Shown: one piece after another, positions 47,191 to 59,959 of the stretch | How positions within the stretch are numbered: the stretch's first letter is position 1 | Layout of the letters: each line of letters opens with the position of its first letter | NCBI RefSeq assembly: GCF_037975245.1 | Contig: NC_092576.1 | Location: 3,355,001-3,417,000 of the forward strand | Length of the DNA stretch: 62,000 nucleotides | Reading direction: 5' to 3' | Source: Apostichopus japonicus | Taxonomy: Eukaryota > Echinodermata > Holothuroidea > Aspidochirotida > Stichopodidae | The notes under the pieces: generated by a model | The model's database searches: none | Told to the model about the DNA's origin: nothing | What the model saw: the letters and a program-made list of their open reading frames with translations, nothing else | Made by a program: the position numbers and the translations under genes

Positions 47191-49148
47191 CTCTCATCAC
47201 CAGCGTGTAACTCACATTCTGAAAAAGGGAAAAAATGCAAGAGAAATTAACCTACGTGAGACGCCAGGAATATTTTAATGTTAACATTTTGTGTTGCAGT
47301 TTTGAAGGCTCTCAATTTTGATCTGTGATATAACATGATTCCTGTGTACAAAAACTGTGATACATGTGTACACTTGTAATTGTATAGCAGTATGAAGATT
47401 TTAAATATCATTTTTCAATGTGATACTAGAAGTTATTCCCCTAAAGCCATGTCCATTGCCTCATGTATCTAGACCTTGCTATCCTAGGCTACTTTAAAAA
47501 TGTTCGCTGCTTTGGGTTTTCTATCTAGGCCTACTATTTATAATGTAAAGAACAAAGCTTACATGAGTTTGTTTCCTAGCCTAATACTATTAATATAGTA
47601 ATCACTTGATTATTTTATATACAATCAAGTTAGGTTAGGCCTTCTCTTTCGTTCACTCTGTATATTCACTCAGACCAAATCTTAGTACAGCTGCCCATGC
47701 AGAGCCCAGCGAGATACACACGTCTTTCATAGTATGCCTAGGCTATAGTTGATGTCATGTAGCCAGGCAGAGGATGGCAGTAGTATTAGGAAGACAAAAC
47801 CTAATTCTCTGTAGAAGGTCTGTAGGCCTTATTAGGTCTACATTACAAAGCAGTTAACACATACATATGTAGAGTACCTTGGGGCTGAGGCCATAGGGGT
47901 TGGTAGGCCTACAGTTGGTGTATTTAACACCAAGGAATGAGAATGCTTACATTTAGAGGATATTGCAGTCTACATATGGAATTGATTTACATGAAGGTTT
48001 TTGAATTGGTGAATTTGCACAAAATAACTAGGCACAATTTATGATACTTGTTTTATATTTCAGAGAGTTTGCAATTTTACACACATTCAGCATCTTGATT
48101 TTTTGTGTGGTTTGCTCATTATTTCTAAATGTTCTGCCTATTCTTTCATGTTTTTTTTTTCCTTTTCACTATTGTCATTATGATCAAGTAGGCTCGGCAT
48201 ACTAGTTAACACTTAACTTTATGGTGATCATATTTTCCCACAAGTTCCGGAGACACAGAGACATGTTGAACTCACACCCCCCCCCCCCCTTCCTCTGATC
48301 CTCTTGCTTATGTTGCTATCAGGGGTGAGCACCTAGACTGTACATTTCAAAGATGGCATTTTGAAGATCTCTCAGTGTTTTTGTTGTTCTAGGTTTTCAA
48401 ATACCCAATGTTAAAGCACCTCAACCAGAAACAGGTTAGTTTTTTAAAGATAAAAATCCAATTGCAAAAAATTGAAGCTTCAAGGCTTATTATTCAATTT
48501 AGGGGACACTTTTAACCTGGAGATGGTACATATGAGGACCGTCCCTGATTTTGACCTCTGGTCACCTTAACTGACACGTCTTAGTCAACTCCTGTTTACT
48601 ACCTGACAAAACTATAGACAAGGGAAATTTTTAATCGAAAGTAAGAGTTTTTAATTTTTGAAGTAAACTTCTAAAATTTGGGTTTTTCTTAAAACAAATG
48701 ATGAATAAAGTATAGAGGTGCCCAGGGCTGACAATGATGTTACCAACTTCGTACACTATTTCTCAATGTACAATGAAAGTGGGACTTTATTTTACTCTTT
48801 ATCCCAGGGCAATATTCTTGCCCCCATTTCATTCCCCCAATATTTCCCCTGCCTCAAATTAATCCCAGATCCCCAGGTACCTCTCATTATGCCTGCTGAT
48901 AACTGAAATCCAAACATCTAACATGTCACTCAGATTTGATCAAATTGATAATTGTGCTGAATTAATCATACCTGTCCTATTCAGTTTATTTAATTTGTTT
49001 TTGTTTTATTTTTTTATAGTTTTTTTTATTGTTATCTAAATTGTTGTTTTGCATTGTATTACGTATACCAACATAATAATTGGTGACAAGATAAGACTGA
49101 ACCAACACTAAATCCATATGTTTTATTTCCTTAATTTCCTCACTACAG

Positions 49149-49354
49149 ATACCAATATGTGATCTGTATCTCCAGTTTTCCTTCAAGAAGGTCCACGATG
49201 GTGACATTCTGCTCAAATCTGGTCTTTGCTTGCCACCCCTCTCATCACTGGAGAAGATATCAATAAATGAGGGATCCGGGAACCTCATTAGCGAGGATAA
49301 CGTCATAGGACTATTGAACTATGGAATACAGTCTGAGAAATTCAAAGAACTTTG
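49149..49354 (+). CDS. NLR-like gene, module 1 exon B (206 nt)
   Basis: Acceptor CACTACAG, donor CTTTG|GTGAGT. The frame reads IPICDLYLQFSFKKVHDGD, then SGLCLPPLSSLEKISIN, SEDNVIGLLNYGIQSEKFKE and LW. It is homologous to the exon at 54807, which has the same length and phases. The family of this segment was not recognised with certainty. Hydrophobic spacing (LPPLSSLEKISI) hints at leucine-rich-like ligand-sensing repeats, which in NLRs follow the NACHT domain. Confidence 0.75.
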
Positions 49355-50426
49355 GTGAGTAAATGAAAGGAAGAGAAACTGAGTTATCATCAGTAATTAA
49401 ACAGGTACTAATAATTCATGCTGTTTTATTTGCTATGATGTCTTCAGACTGAGTTAGTTCTTGGGAAGTGATGCTTAATATAAGAAGATAAAATCAGCTG
49501 ATTGGTAGTCTAGGACACTTTTAATGATCAGAGACAATTGGGGAGCATCACAATCTGAGTAATTATTACTTGGGGATCGCTGTGGACCGGGATGGAAATG
49601 AAGTAAATCAAGTTATGCCTTATTTAATTAGTGTGAATGCAAATTAACTACTAAACAGCATTATATCATACCTGAACATGTTTAACAGCTAAACTACTCT
49701 ATCAGGACTTTAAAACATTGAACTATTGACCAAGAAATAATAAATTAGTGATGGCTCTATTTAAAGGTATGTTGTATTGGACTAAATATGCTAGATATTC
49801 AAATATGGTCACCTTTGGTCAAAATTCTTAGACTGTTTTTATTACAACCTTCCAGGAAATTTAACTCACTGGGACATTCAGTTATCTTGTGTGTTCCTTA
49901 AAAAATGTGTGAGAACAATTTGAAGAGTAAAGACCTCCAGGAAAGTACTTTTTGAAAACTTCTAGCAATTATAGCATGCTATGATTTGGGGCCTTTACTG
50001 ACTACCTTTAACTCTTTGTACTCACAGTGCGGAATTGATAGTTAAACCTTTGTTGATAATTTGTTAGTGAATGTTTCTGTCAAGACTCAAGAGTAGATGA
50101 AATACAAAAGCACAATGTGTCCTTCTTCACGTACATTGACCACCTACTCACCACCTCCCCAACCCCCACCCCCTCCCTGGTCCTGCCCAATAACGTTGCT
50201 TAACTGAAGAACCACTGGAGAGTGATAGGTTACCTCTCTGCTGTATGTACCTTTAATTTACTTGATTGACAAGTATTTTGATATAACATTATTAGCTGTT
50301 GTGTAAATCACTAATGTTAATTATTCTCTTTAACTATGGCTGAAATAAAATAGTTAAATTCATATTAAAGTATACTATAATCAAAGTCATTTTATTGCTT
50401 TTTATTATTTTCCTTTACTGTTACAG

Positions 50427-50503
50427 GTTCTTCAACTGTAAACTGCCTGAATTCATCAGACCTGGGATAATACCAGAAACAGCAAAATCAAGACAGATTA
50501 AAG
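50427..50503 (+). CDS. NLR-like gene, module 1 exon C
   Basis: Joins the previous exon in phase (TG+G = Trp) and reads FFNCKLPEFIRPGIIPETAK, then SRQIK, ending AAAG|GTATTT. It is homologous to the exon at 59889 (FSFCLLPSPIP...), sharing Phe, Cys, Leu-Pro and Ile at the same spacing. Acceptor TGTTACAG. Confidence 0.65.
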
Positions 50504-51433
50504 GTATTTTATATATACAGGTTCAAGTAAGGTCATTACAGATGAGTGATAAATGTTAAATAATACTTAGACTAGGATTCAACATTTTACCTGACTATCT
50601 TTTAATCAGTGTAACAATACTCTGTATAAAGTAACAAATCTTATTCAAAGATCGTTCTTGAGTTGACCTTCAATACCTCAAGGTCATTTGGATTAGGTAC
50701 ATTTTGTGTGTAACTGGGGTAATGATGAAGCCCTGTTACATAATACCTATTGTCAGTGCTATATTGGGTTGTATTTGGTGTCGTTGTGTGACAAGGTGCT
50801 GGGCTAGGTTTTCCTTAACTTGAACCAGGCTTTAGATTGGATTTTCTCGGCTAAGACTGCTTGAATTCAGACTTCCTCTAGCCGATTAGCAGAAGAGATA
50901 GTATTTTGCCTCCCCCCCCCCCAATTCCCTCCCCAACCTTTCCTCCCTCAATCATAGGATCATAGCACTGATTGTAAATTAATGAAGTGTTCAATGTTGT
51001 CCTGTAACTCAACATATGATGTTATGAACTGAAAGAAGTTAATTCACTGCGAAATATTTCCAATGAGAAACAGTTGACCAATTCAATAAATTTTACAAAC
51101 AAAACTACTCAGTAAAAGGCTTTCATATGGAATTTGAGGGAGCTGTTCATAAACATTCACTTCCTGCCCTCTCACCCCTCTCTTACATAATAACTCTATC
51201 CTTAAATTACTGTTGAAATATTAAACAAAAACATGAAGCAATTGTGTCTCAGTAATTCCTCTAGGTTTGTACTTTTACTTCCCGATAAAGAATTGAAAGA
51301 AAAATGATACTAGGCAAGACTGGCAACATCCCAATCGGCTATATTAACGGTAAAACCAGGTTGCTAAGTTCATTCAATATATAATACAAATATATTTGAA
51401 GTAAATTGTATTTTTTTGTTCCTTTCCTAACAG

Positions 51434-51555
51434 TCCTGTGGCCAAGCCATGCCAGTCAACTTGATCTACAATCTGGTGAATGGAGGAAGGTTGGTGTTTC
51501 AACAAGCAGCAAAATCTCGAAATTGAAGGAATATTATAATAAAATCATTTGTTAG
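51434..51555 (+). CDS. NLR-like gene, module 1 exon D (two possible ends)
   Basis: Acceptor CCTAACAG; in phase with exon C (G+TC = Val), reading LWPSHASQLDLQSGEWRK. Two ends are possible. Splicing at AAG|GTTGGT (after 51489) ends in phase 0 and joins the exon at 52372 perfectly. Reading through instead adds VGVSTSSKISKLKEYYNKIIC and a TAG stop at 51553-51555, making this a terminal exon. Without transcripts the choice is open, and both may be used. Confidence 0.6.
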
Positions 51556-51586
51556 ATTCAACCTCTAACTATATAGAAACAAATTA

Positions 51587-51978
51587 ACAGAAGAAGATGA
51601 ATATTAATGAGTGATATTGCTTTGTGAATCACATCCTCTCCTTCCCAAGAACTTAAACCTACCCAACACTCTTCAGTAGCTGTGAAATAATTAGGGCAAT
51701 ATTAATTAACAGTAGAAGATGAATATTAATGAATGATATTGCTTTGTGAATCACATCCTCTCCTTCCCAAGAACTTAAACCCACCCACCACTCTTCAGTC
51801 ACTCTTCAGTAGCTGTGAAATAATTAGGGCGATATTAATTAACAGTAGAAGATGAATATTAATGAGTGATATTGCTTTGTGAATCACTTTCTCTCCTTCC
51901 CAAGAACTTAAACCCACCCACCACTCTTCAGTCACTCTTCAGTAGCTGTGAAATAATTAGGGTGATATTAATTAACAC
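51587..51978. repeat. ~122-137-bp tandem repeat, three copies
   Basis: Three direct copies of a unit AACAGTAGAAGATGAATATT ... GAATCACATCCTCTCCTTCC ... AGCTGTGAAATAATTAGGGC. The last two also carry a duplicated CACTCTTCAGT. It starts about 30 bp after the TAG of exon D. Confidence 0.9.
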
Positions 51979-52162
51979 ATTTGAAATCGTAAAATGAAAG
52001 ACAAGAGAACTGTTTAAACCATTTCTCTTTTTCATTTGGTTATCAAATGGATGAGTCATAATTTGGTTGTTCCTACTTCTTATTGTCATCAGAAGTCTTT
52101 ATTTACCCTGAAATTGATGTAAGAAGTAATTCAATGAAACTGACAAGAGTTTCACCAAATAT

Positions 52163-52355
52163 ACCAGGACTGTCACAGATGAATGATTTATTGTTATGCA
52201 GAGTAGTATTACAACATCTGCTCTGATTATATCATGATATCATAATAATAAATAAATAAACCAGGACTGTCACAGATGAATGATTTATTGTTATGTAGAG
52301 TAGTATTACAACATCTGCTCTGATTATATCAAGATGTCATAATAATAAATAAATA
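52163..52355. repeat. ~97-bp tandem duplication
   Basis: Two copies of ACCAGGACTGTCACAGATGA ... GAGTAGTATTACAACATCTG ... AATAATAAATAAAT, ending just before the acceptor of the exon at 52372. Confidence 0.9.
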
Positions 52356-52371
52356 TTCCTTTATTTCACAG

Positions 52372-52491
52372 GCTGATGACATCCAGACAATTAAATCGCT
52401 GTGTTCAGATTCTGTGGCCATCGATAACGGGACCAGTGAGTCTGTACAGAGGTCAGTCATAGAGGTCCTGGTGAAAGCATCCAATCATGAC
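52372..52491 (+). CDS. NLR-like gene, module 2 exon A (120 nt)
   Basis: Acceptor TTATTTCACAG, donor GAC|GTAAGT, 40 codons, phase 0 at both ends: ADDIQTIKSLCSDSVAID, then NGTSESVQRSVIEVLVKASN and HD. The last 33 residues align without gaps to the restored end of the NACHT exon (KELCSKGLLISED + DTKLLQRSTIQLLQIASSHD), which shows that the region from the NACHT exon tail onward was duplicated. Confidence 0.75.
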
Positions 52492-54806
52492 GTAAGTACA
52501 ACTTAAAGTGATATCGTGGAATGAACCAAATCTAAGTTTAACAAGTATTGTTAATGTTTTAACATCTTAAACTCTGTTGTGAACATTGTGTGACCTTGCA
52601 CCTGAATTTGACAAACTAATTAGAAATTAATTATTAATAATAGTAATAACAAAGATACAGTCGTGAAGAGACTGGAGTAGTGACCTATATAACCTCGTTA
52701 ATATTTTATTAATTAAATCTTTCACTGTATGTGAACAAAAGGCGGCTCTGAATTTGAAACAAGGTAAAACTTATAAATAAATAATAATAACAAGAATAAT
52801 ACCTAACTAAGGTACTTGATGATGTGAATGTTCCATCTCTCATGAATTATAAACCCTCATTAAGATGGCTTTAATTAACAATTGATTAATTAATTAGCAG
52901 GTTTAATTACTTACAATTTTAATGCAGTCTATCAGATGCTTGGAAAGAACCATAGAGTAAAATGAACAAGTAACCATACACTGATATGTAAATAATCAAT
53001 AGGATTATAATTATAACGATTAAGGAAGGCAATAAAATAATAACAAACATTACAAACAAGGAATCTGTTGAAGATTTACAAAAACTAATATAAAATATAA
53101 AATCAAATTCAGACTGATTTAATAAGTGGTGTGATGCTTAATTGTTGAATTTTTAAAAAGAAATTTAATTAGAATCTCTGTTTTTAACTGGTTCACAATT
53201 CTCCAACTTGAAAATAAAGTCTCTCCTGGTTAGTAATTCTGTGAAGTAGTTTAGTTATGATGGCAGGTCTTTATATATTTACATTCCATCATTTATAAAT
53301 GTAAACTTGTATTACTTAATAATTATAGCCAGATATGATTAGACTGAAATCAAATGAAGTCCATCAATTAAACTAAAAATAAATTTAATACTCTTTAGAC
53401 TTTACATTAAATAATAACTTATAAAATAATAAAAAGATGTTTTTTCCTGGAACATTAACAATGCAGCTTCACCAAGACAAAAGACTATTGATTATATTTA
53501 CTAGAATTAATGAACGTTTAATAATTTTTAATCTAACATCTTACCCTACAATGGTCCTTTTGATGATACAAGAGAATAACATGAAATTAACAAATTAAAA
53601 TAAACAGAGAAAGATAAAGAGGATAACTAAAAAGAGGAACAAACAGAGAAAAGAATAACAACTTCTTAGGCCTGGATGATCTCAGCCTACTGTATTTCTA
53701 ATTAATTGAACTAACTTTCAATAACAGTTGAACTAAGAGAAAACAATATAAGAGATACATCCTGGTTGTTATTGTGTTTGGATTCTAACTTAACACTTCT
53801 ATGCCCCATCATTCATCTTCTAGGCTCAATAAGTTGACCACAAATAAACCCCTCAATCACCCCCCTCTCCCCCCCCCCAAAAAAAACAGGAAATAAGTAC
53901 TAGCATCTATGACTGACTGTAGCTATTAATTCATTCTTCAGTAATAATGTCCAACTGTGTCAAACACTTATTGTTACTAGGTTTATAACCTCTCCCTGCA
54001 TCCAACACAATACATCCTGATTAATTCGAATGAATCTAAACTAACCGAACCTACAAAAATAGAACATCATCCCTGATTCAAATCCATGTAAACGATACAC
54101 CCTGCATACACCCCCGTCACATTTAACACCCCCTCCCCACCTCCTCTTTTTCTGTAAGTAATATTGCTATTAATCTAATCCTGCCTTAATCCTAGACAAA
54201 TGTAAGTATTAACCTAAAACAAACAAAAGTAGTTTAAAGCAAATGCATTCATTTGAGACCCATAGCAATATAGATCCAACCATTATGACCCTCTCCCCTC
54301 CCCTGCAACACTCCCCATATCTCCATCTATTGTAATTAAACTAACCCTGGTTACACCTCAGCAAAAGAGAAAATTGAACACCTCTTAAAATTCAGGTTTC
54401 AATGTATTACAGTTTTGTTCTTTCCCTAAACTAGAATTACTTACAACTGATTTGTAAAATAACCCTTACTACTAACAGAATATGTTATACCCCCCACCTC
54501 ACCCTTTCCCTGAACCACTGCACACCCTCCTGTTCCCCTTTTGTTTAATAATCTTACAACACTGTGTCTCTTTACAACAAAGTAATATATTAGTGTAAAT
54601 GTGCATGTTAACCAAAACACACCCCTTTACACCAATTTGAATATTAAACTGGCCCCTTATAACCCCCTCTGACCCCAGGACCATTAGTCCTTCATTAGTT
54701 ATAATAAAAATAGTCAACTCATAAACATTATTGTAAAATAATAACATATATTTATGATATTATGATATAATTATTAATATTATATTTATTATTTACTTTC
54801 CTTCAG
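52492..54806 (+). other. NLR intron, no other feature
   Basis: AT-rich intron between module 2 exons A and B. Short C-runs occur near 53860-53880 and 54120; no coding motif was seen. Confidence 0.5.
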
Positions 54807-55012
54807 ATTCCTATATACTGTGTGGATCTAGTCTATTCCTTTAACAAGGTTGATGAAGATGATATTACTCTCTACTCTGGTCTCTCTCTACCAATCATAA
54901 CATCAATAGAGATGATGCTCATAAGCACAGAGTTTGGGAGAGAAATGAATAAACATGAAGTTAATGGAATATTAAACTATGTACAACACTCTCAAAGATT
55001 CGAGCAACTGGA
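54807..55012 (+). CDS. NLR-like gene, module 2 exon B (206 nt)
   Basis: Acceptor TTTCCTTCAG, donor CTGGA|GTAAGT. Reads IPIYCVDLVYSFNKVDEDD, then LYSGLSLPIITSIEMMLIST and KHEVNGILNYVQHSQRFEQL. It has the same length and phase pattern as 49149-49354 and aligns residue for residue (IPI, SFxKV, SGLxLP, SIE/SLE, GxLNY). It is a clear duplicate. Confidence 0.8.
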
Positions 55013-57545
55013 GTAAGTATACTTAATAAATATGTAAATAATATTAGTAATTAATAAAATAACTGTTCAATGTTAATGATGTAAACAAAATATGAATGAT
55101 TAATCTAGTTAATATTTAATGATTACTGAAGGTTTTATTGATAGGTTTAGATAATTGTAGAAGTAAAACAAATAAATGAAGAAGAAATTGAATACAAAAA
55201 TAAACTAATAATGCAAGAACAGTCATCAGGTAAGGAATATAATTAATAGGAGAGTAAAATAGAGACAAAATGAGTCAGAAAAACATAAATTCAAACAATA
55301 AATTCTTCAGAAAAAAGATAATTGTGAAATAATAGTTGTTATAAATTTGAAGATAGGAAGCTCTAGGTTAAACTTAAATTCAATAAATCTAATTGAAACA
55401 ATATTAATGTTAGGATGTAATTAGACCACTTTATTAAAATATCATCATTTTAGAGGAAAATAGATAAATTTGCCAAAAGTCAACCCAAAATAATAAGCAA
55501 ACACAAACTGTGATCATTCAGATTAATAGAAAACTATTACAGGAGATTAAAAAAGAATCAAACCAAAAAGACAATCAAGTTTGAATGTTGGAACTCAATA
55601 TTTTCCTCTTTGTTATAATTGGTGCACATTGATGATGTTAAAGTTAAGAGAAACACATTGATATAAATTAAACAGATTGTAATTGCCTTCATCCATCCAT
55701 ATGGCACCCCTCTCAACTATATCAACCTAATCTTTCCCTTATCCCCCTTCGTACCCCCCCACCCGCCAACAGCTACCTCTATGCAGGACCACGTACCCCA
55801 TTTCCTGATCTATGTTTATAGCACATGGGTTACCTTGTTAACACTTCCTTTCACAACCCACCCCACCCCCCAGTTCTCCTTCCATCACACAATTCTCATC
55901 CCTCCAATCTTATCAACAACATGTGTTCACCTCCCCCAACCCCATGACCCCACTCAATATAAACCTTTCCTACCCCCCCCCCCCCACCACCAACAACTGC
56001 CACTATCCTGGACCACATACCCCATTTTCATAATCTATTTTTATGGCACATGGGTTATATCGCACCCGCACACACACCTTTTGCCCACCCTTCTCTCCCT
56101 CATGTAACAAGACAGTGATGTATGCATATTATTAACTAACACTAGAGTATTCTCCTTCACCTACAACACCACCTTACCAACCTTCTATCCCCACTGCCCA
56201 CTCCCAAAACCCCTTTCACACCACATCTTCCCTACCACCCCTCCCTGCACCACCCCTCTCTGCACCAACCCTCACTGCACAAACCCTGACTGCACAAACC
56301 CTCCCCACCATCCCACCCCCCAAGCAAACAAGGCCAATGACCCTTCCATTATCTATATATACTGTACATTGTGTTTTCACTACATTACCATTGCAAAAGC
56401 CAACATTAAGTTCTATACTCTACACTGTGTAGACATTCATCATATATTTGTACAGTTAACTATTTCTACTCTTTTCTACTCAATTACACAGAACACATTT
56501 TCAATGCTTAAGTCTATTGAAATTATTCCATCATTTTCTTGCTAAAGATGTACAGAAATCTTTTCCTATTACTGACTTTGACTCTCAATAGTTTAACATT
56601 TTCTTTTGTTCAACACCTGTCAATCAAATACTTGAACAATACAATGAAAAGAAGTTGTATTCAATGAAAGAGACGCGCGCGCGTGTTCATTATATAACAC
56701 CTGGAATCTACTGATAAACAAGTCCCTGGAGGTTGCTATGGATACATCTAAACACTGTCTGGTTTTAGGTTGTACTTTTTTTAAGTCCCTTCTGCTTTAT
56801 AATACACTGAGTGTGTATAATTCAATGGTATTTAAAGTTAAATAAAAAGGAAAAATAGGCAATGTATGAAATAGGTAAGAAAAGGAAACCAAAAGGAAAA
56901 CAAGTTTATAGGAACAGTAAATAAAAATACAAACAAATTAGAGCAAATTGTGATCAATGTGTGAAGTATTTGACAGTTTAAATTATTATATATATTTATT
57001 TATCAACTTAAATAGGTTTTTGTTATAAATTTGGGTATTTATTTTACTACTTTTATTTTACCACGCTATTCCAAAGGGAAATCTCCAAAACAAACCAAAC
57101 ATTCTTAGGAGCTATTGACACTGCCTGTGATAAAGCTGTTTATTTGAAGTATGTGACTAGAATATAACCAACAGACATCACACGCTCTATGTTTATATGT
57201 GTACCACTGCTGTTGTTATTTGAGGGAAGTGGTCAGTATATTTACTGATTGTTTGAAGAGTCTTGTCGGATGATAAATATAGGGTCAGTCTTGGGAATCA
57301 GGATGTAGACTAAAAGATGATGTCCCACAATTTCTTTCAAGTACACCTGGAAAATGTTTGACATATTTGTTCATTAAGAAATGTTTCCTTCCAGGAGCAA
57401 TTGTTGTATACAGTAGTTATATAATTTTATGGCTATTTTGCTGTAATACTCTACATTTTTACTTTGCCTCCACTAATAGTGAATGTTCTGCATAACACAA
57501 GTTATAATGTTGTACTACTGTATGTAACATGTTATCTATTCTTGG
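55013..57545 (+). other. NLR intron with C-rich low-complexity DNA
   Basis: 55690-56330 is strikingly C-rich on the plus strand (CCCCACCCC, CACCCCTCTCTGCACC-like runs) and includes a partly repeated phrase around 55775-55835 and 55985-56055 (CCACGTACCCCATTT / CCACATACCCCATTT ... GCACATGGGTTA). The rest is AT-rich with no coding motif. Confidence 0.5.
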
Positions 57546-57546
57546 A

Positions 57547-59540
57547 AGAATGATATTGTACAGCAAGAATGATATTGTACAGTGAGGATGATATTGTACA
57601 GTTAGAATGATATTGTACAGTAAGAATGATATTGTATGATATTGTACAGTAAGGATGATATTGTACAGTAAGATGTAAGAATGATATTTACAGTTAGAAT
57701 GATATTGTACAGTTAATAATGATATTGTACAGTAAGAATGATATTGTACAGTAAGTATGATATTGTACAGTTAGAATGATATTGTACAGTAAGTATGATA
57801 TTGTAGAGTTAGAATGATATTGTACAGTAAGAATGATATTATACTGTAAGAATGATATTTACAGTTAGAATGATATGGTACAGTAAGAATGGTATTGTAC
57901 AGTAAGTATGATATTGTACAGTTAGAATGATATTATACAGTAAGGATGATATTGTACAGCAAGAATGATATTGTACAGTAAGGATGATATTATACAGTTA
58001 GAATGATATTGTACAGTAAGAATGATATTATATGTAAGAATGATATTTACAGTAAGAATAATATTATACTGTAAGAATGATATTTACAGTTAGAATGATA
58101 TTATACAGTAAGAATGATATTATACGGTTAGAATGATATTGTACAGTAAGAATGATATTGTACAGTAAGAATGATATGGTACAATAAGAATGGTATTGTA
58201 CAGTAAGTATGATATTGTACAGTTAGAATGATATTATACAGTAAGGATGATATTGTACAGCAAGAATGATATTGTACAGTAAGGATGATATTATACAGTT
58301 AGAATGATATTGTAGAGTAAGAATGATATTGTACAGTTAGAATGATATTGTACAGATAGAATGATATTGTACAGTAAGAATGATATTATACTGTAAGAAT
58401 GATATTTACAGTTAGAATGATATTGTACAGTAAGGATGATATTGTACAGTAAGAATGATATTATATGTAAGAGTGATATTATATGTAAGAATGATATTAT
58501 ATGTAAGAATGATATTTACAGTTAGAATGATATTATACGGTTAGAATGATATTGTACAGTAAGAATGATATTGTACAGTTAGAATGATATTGTACAGATA
58601 GAATAATATTATACGGTAAGAATGATATTGTACAGCAAGAATGATATTGTACAGTGAGGATGATATTATACGGTTAGAATGATATTGTACAGTAAGAATG
58701 ATATTGTATGATATTGTACAGTAAGGATGATATTGTACAGTAAGATGTAAGAATGATATTTACAGTTAGAATGATATTGTACAGTAAGGATGATATTGGA
58801 CAGTAAGAATGATATTGTACAGCAAGAATAATATTGTACAGTAAGATGTAAGAATGATATTTACAGTTAGAATGATATTGTACAGTAAGCTTAGATGATA
58901 TTATACGGTTAGAATGATATTGTACAGTAAGAATGATATTGTACAGTTAGAATGATATTGTACAGATAGAATGATATTATACAGTAAGGATGATATTGTA
59001 CAGCAAGAATGATATTGTACAGTAAGGATGATATTATACAGTTAGAATGATATTGTAGAGTAAGAATGATATTGTACAGCTAGAATGATATTGTACAGAT
59101 AGAATGATATGATACAGTAAGGATGATATTGTACAGCAAAAATGATATTGTACAGTTAGAATGATATTTACAGTTAGAATGATATTATACAGTAAGAATG
59201 ATATTGTACAGATAGAATGATATACAGTAAGGATGATATTGTACAGTAAGAGTGATATTATATGTAAGAATGATATTTACAGTAAGAATAATATTATACT
59301 GTAAGAATGATATTTACAGTTAGAATGATATTATACAGTAAGAATGATATTATACGGTTAGAATGATATTGTACAGTAAGAATGATATTGTACAGTTAGA
59401 ATGATATTGTACAGATAGAATGATATTATACAGTAAGGATGATATTGTACAGCAAGAATGATATTGTACAGTAACAATGATATTATACGGTTAGAATGAT
59501 ATTGTACAGTAACAATGATATTGTACAGTAACAATGATAT
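57547..59540. repeat. 2-kb minisatellite, 19-bp unit (GAATGATATTGTACAGTAA)
   Basis: About 100 copies of GAATGATATTGTACAGTAA and variants (GTTAGAATGATATTATACG, ATTTACAGTTAGAATGATA). Longer blocks recur (for example 57545-57710 and 58625-58760), which shows higher-order duplication. The core TGTACA is palindromic. It lies in the intron between NLR exons 54807 and 59889. Confidence 0.97.
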
Positions 59541-59888
59541 TGTTCCATTACTCACATTTCTGGGGACAGAGGACTTGGGCATATTCTTAACATATAACGT
59601 GAAGACACTCAAAATACCCCCCCCCCCCCCATTCCTTCATATAAACTTACAGTATAAGTGCTGCAAGTTATGTCAACTGGACTTTCTGGAAATATTGGTC
59701 AGCTTAACTTAAATAACAATTTACATGTTTTACACATTATTACATTATTTGAATAAATTTATTCCATAATGTGGCATATTTAACACAGAATTATTTGTGT
59801 TTAACAGAACAAATCATTGTCATTCACATTGTTCACCTTATGTGTGATGAAGATTCATATAGGCTTATCTTCTTTTCTTTTCCACCAG

Positions 59889-59959
59889 TTTTTCTTTTTG
59901 TCTGCTGCCCTCTCCTATCCCTTTATCTGCTCTGTCTGGACTAAAATCCAATATCAACG
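59889..59959 (+). CDS. NLR-like gene, module 2 exon C
   Basis: Acceptor TTTTCCACCAG, donor AACG|GTACGT. Joined to the previous exon (GA+T = Asp) it reads FSFCLLPSPIPLSALSGLKS, then NIN, with one leftover base. It parallels exon C of module 1 (FFNCKLPEFIRPG...): same start phase, same end phase, 71 against 77 nt. Shorter by two codons. Confidence 0.55.

Larger units (their letters stand above)
31472..49148 (+). other. Large NLR intron (about 17.7 kb) filled with repeats
   Basis: Lies between the phase-0 donor at 31471 and the phase-0 acceptor at 49148. Contents: TA repeat (31741), hAT-like MITE inside a small palindrome (33917-34595), giant inverted satellite (34605-43562), non-LTR retrotransposon (44566-46150) and ~105-bp tandem repeat (46790). 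Nothing was recognised in 31800-33900, 43563-44565, 46170-46790 or 47190-48390. Confidence 0.6.

Noticed and set aside
57547-59540. CRISPR-like short repeats at 57.5 kb
   Set aside because: 19-bp units follow directly on each other with no spacers; it is a minisatellite.
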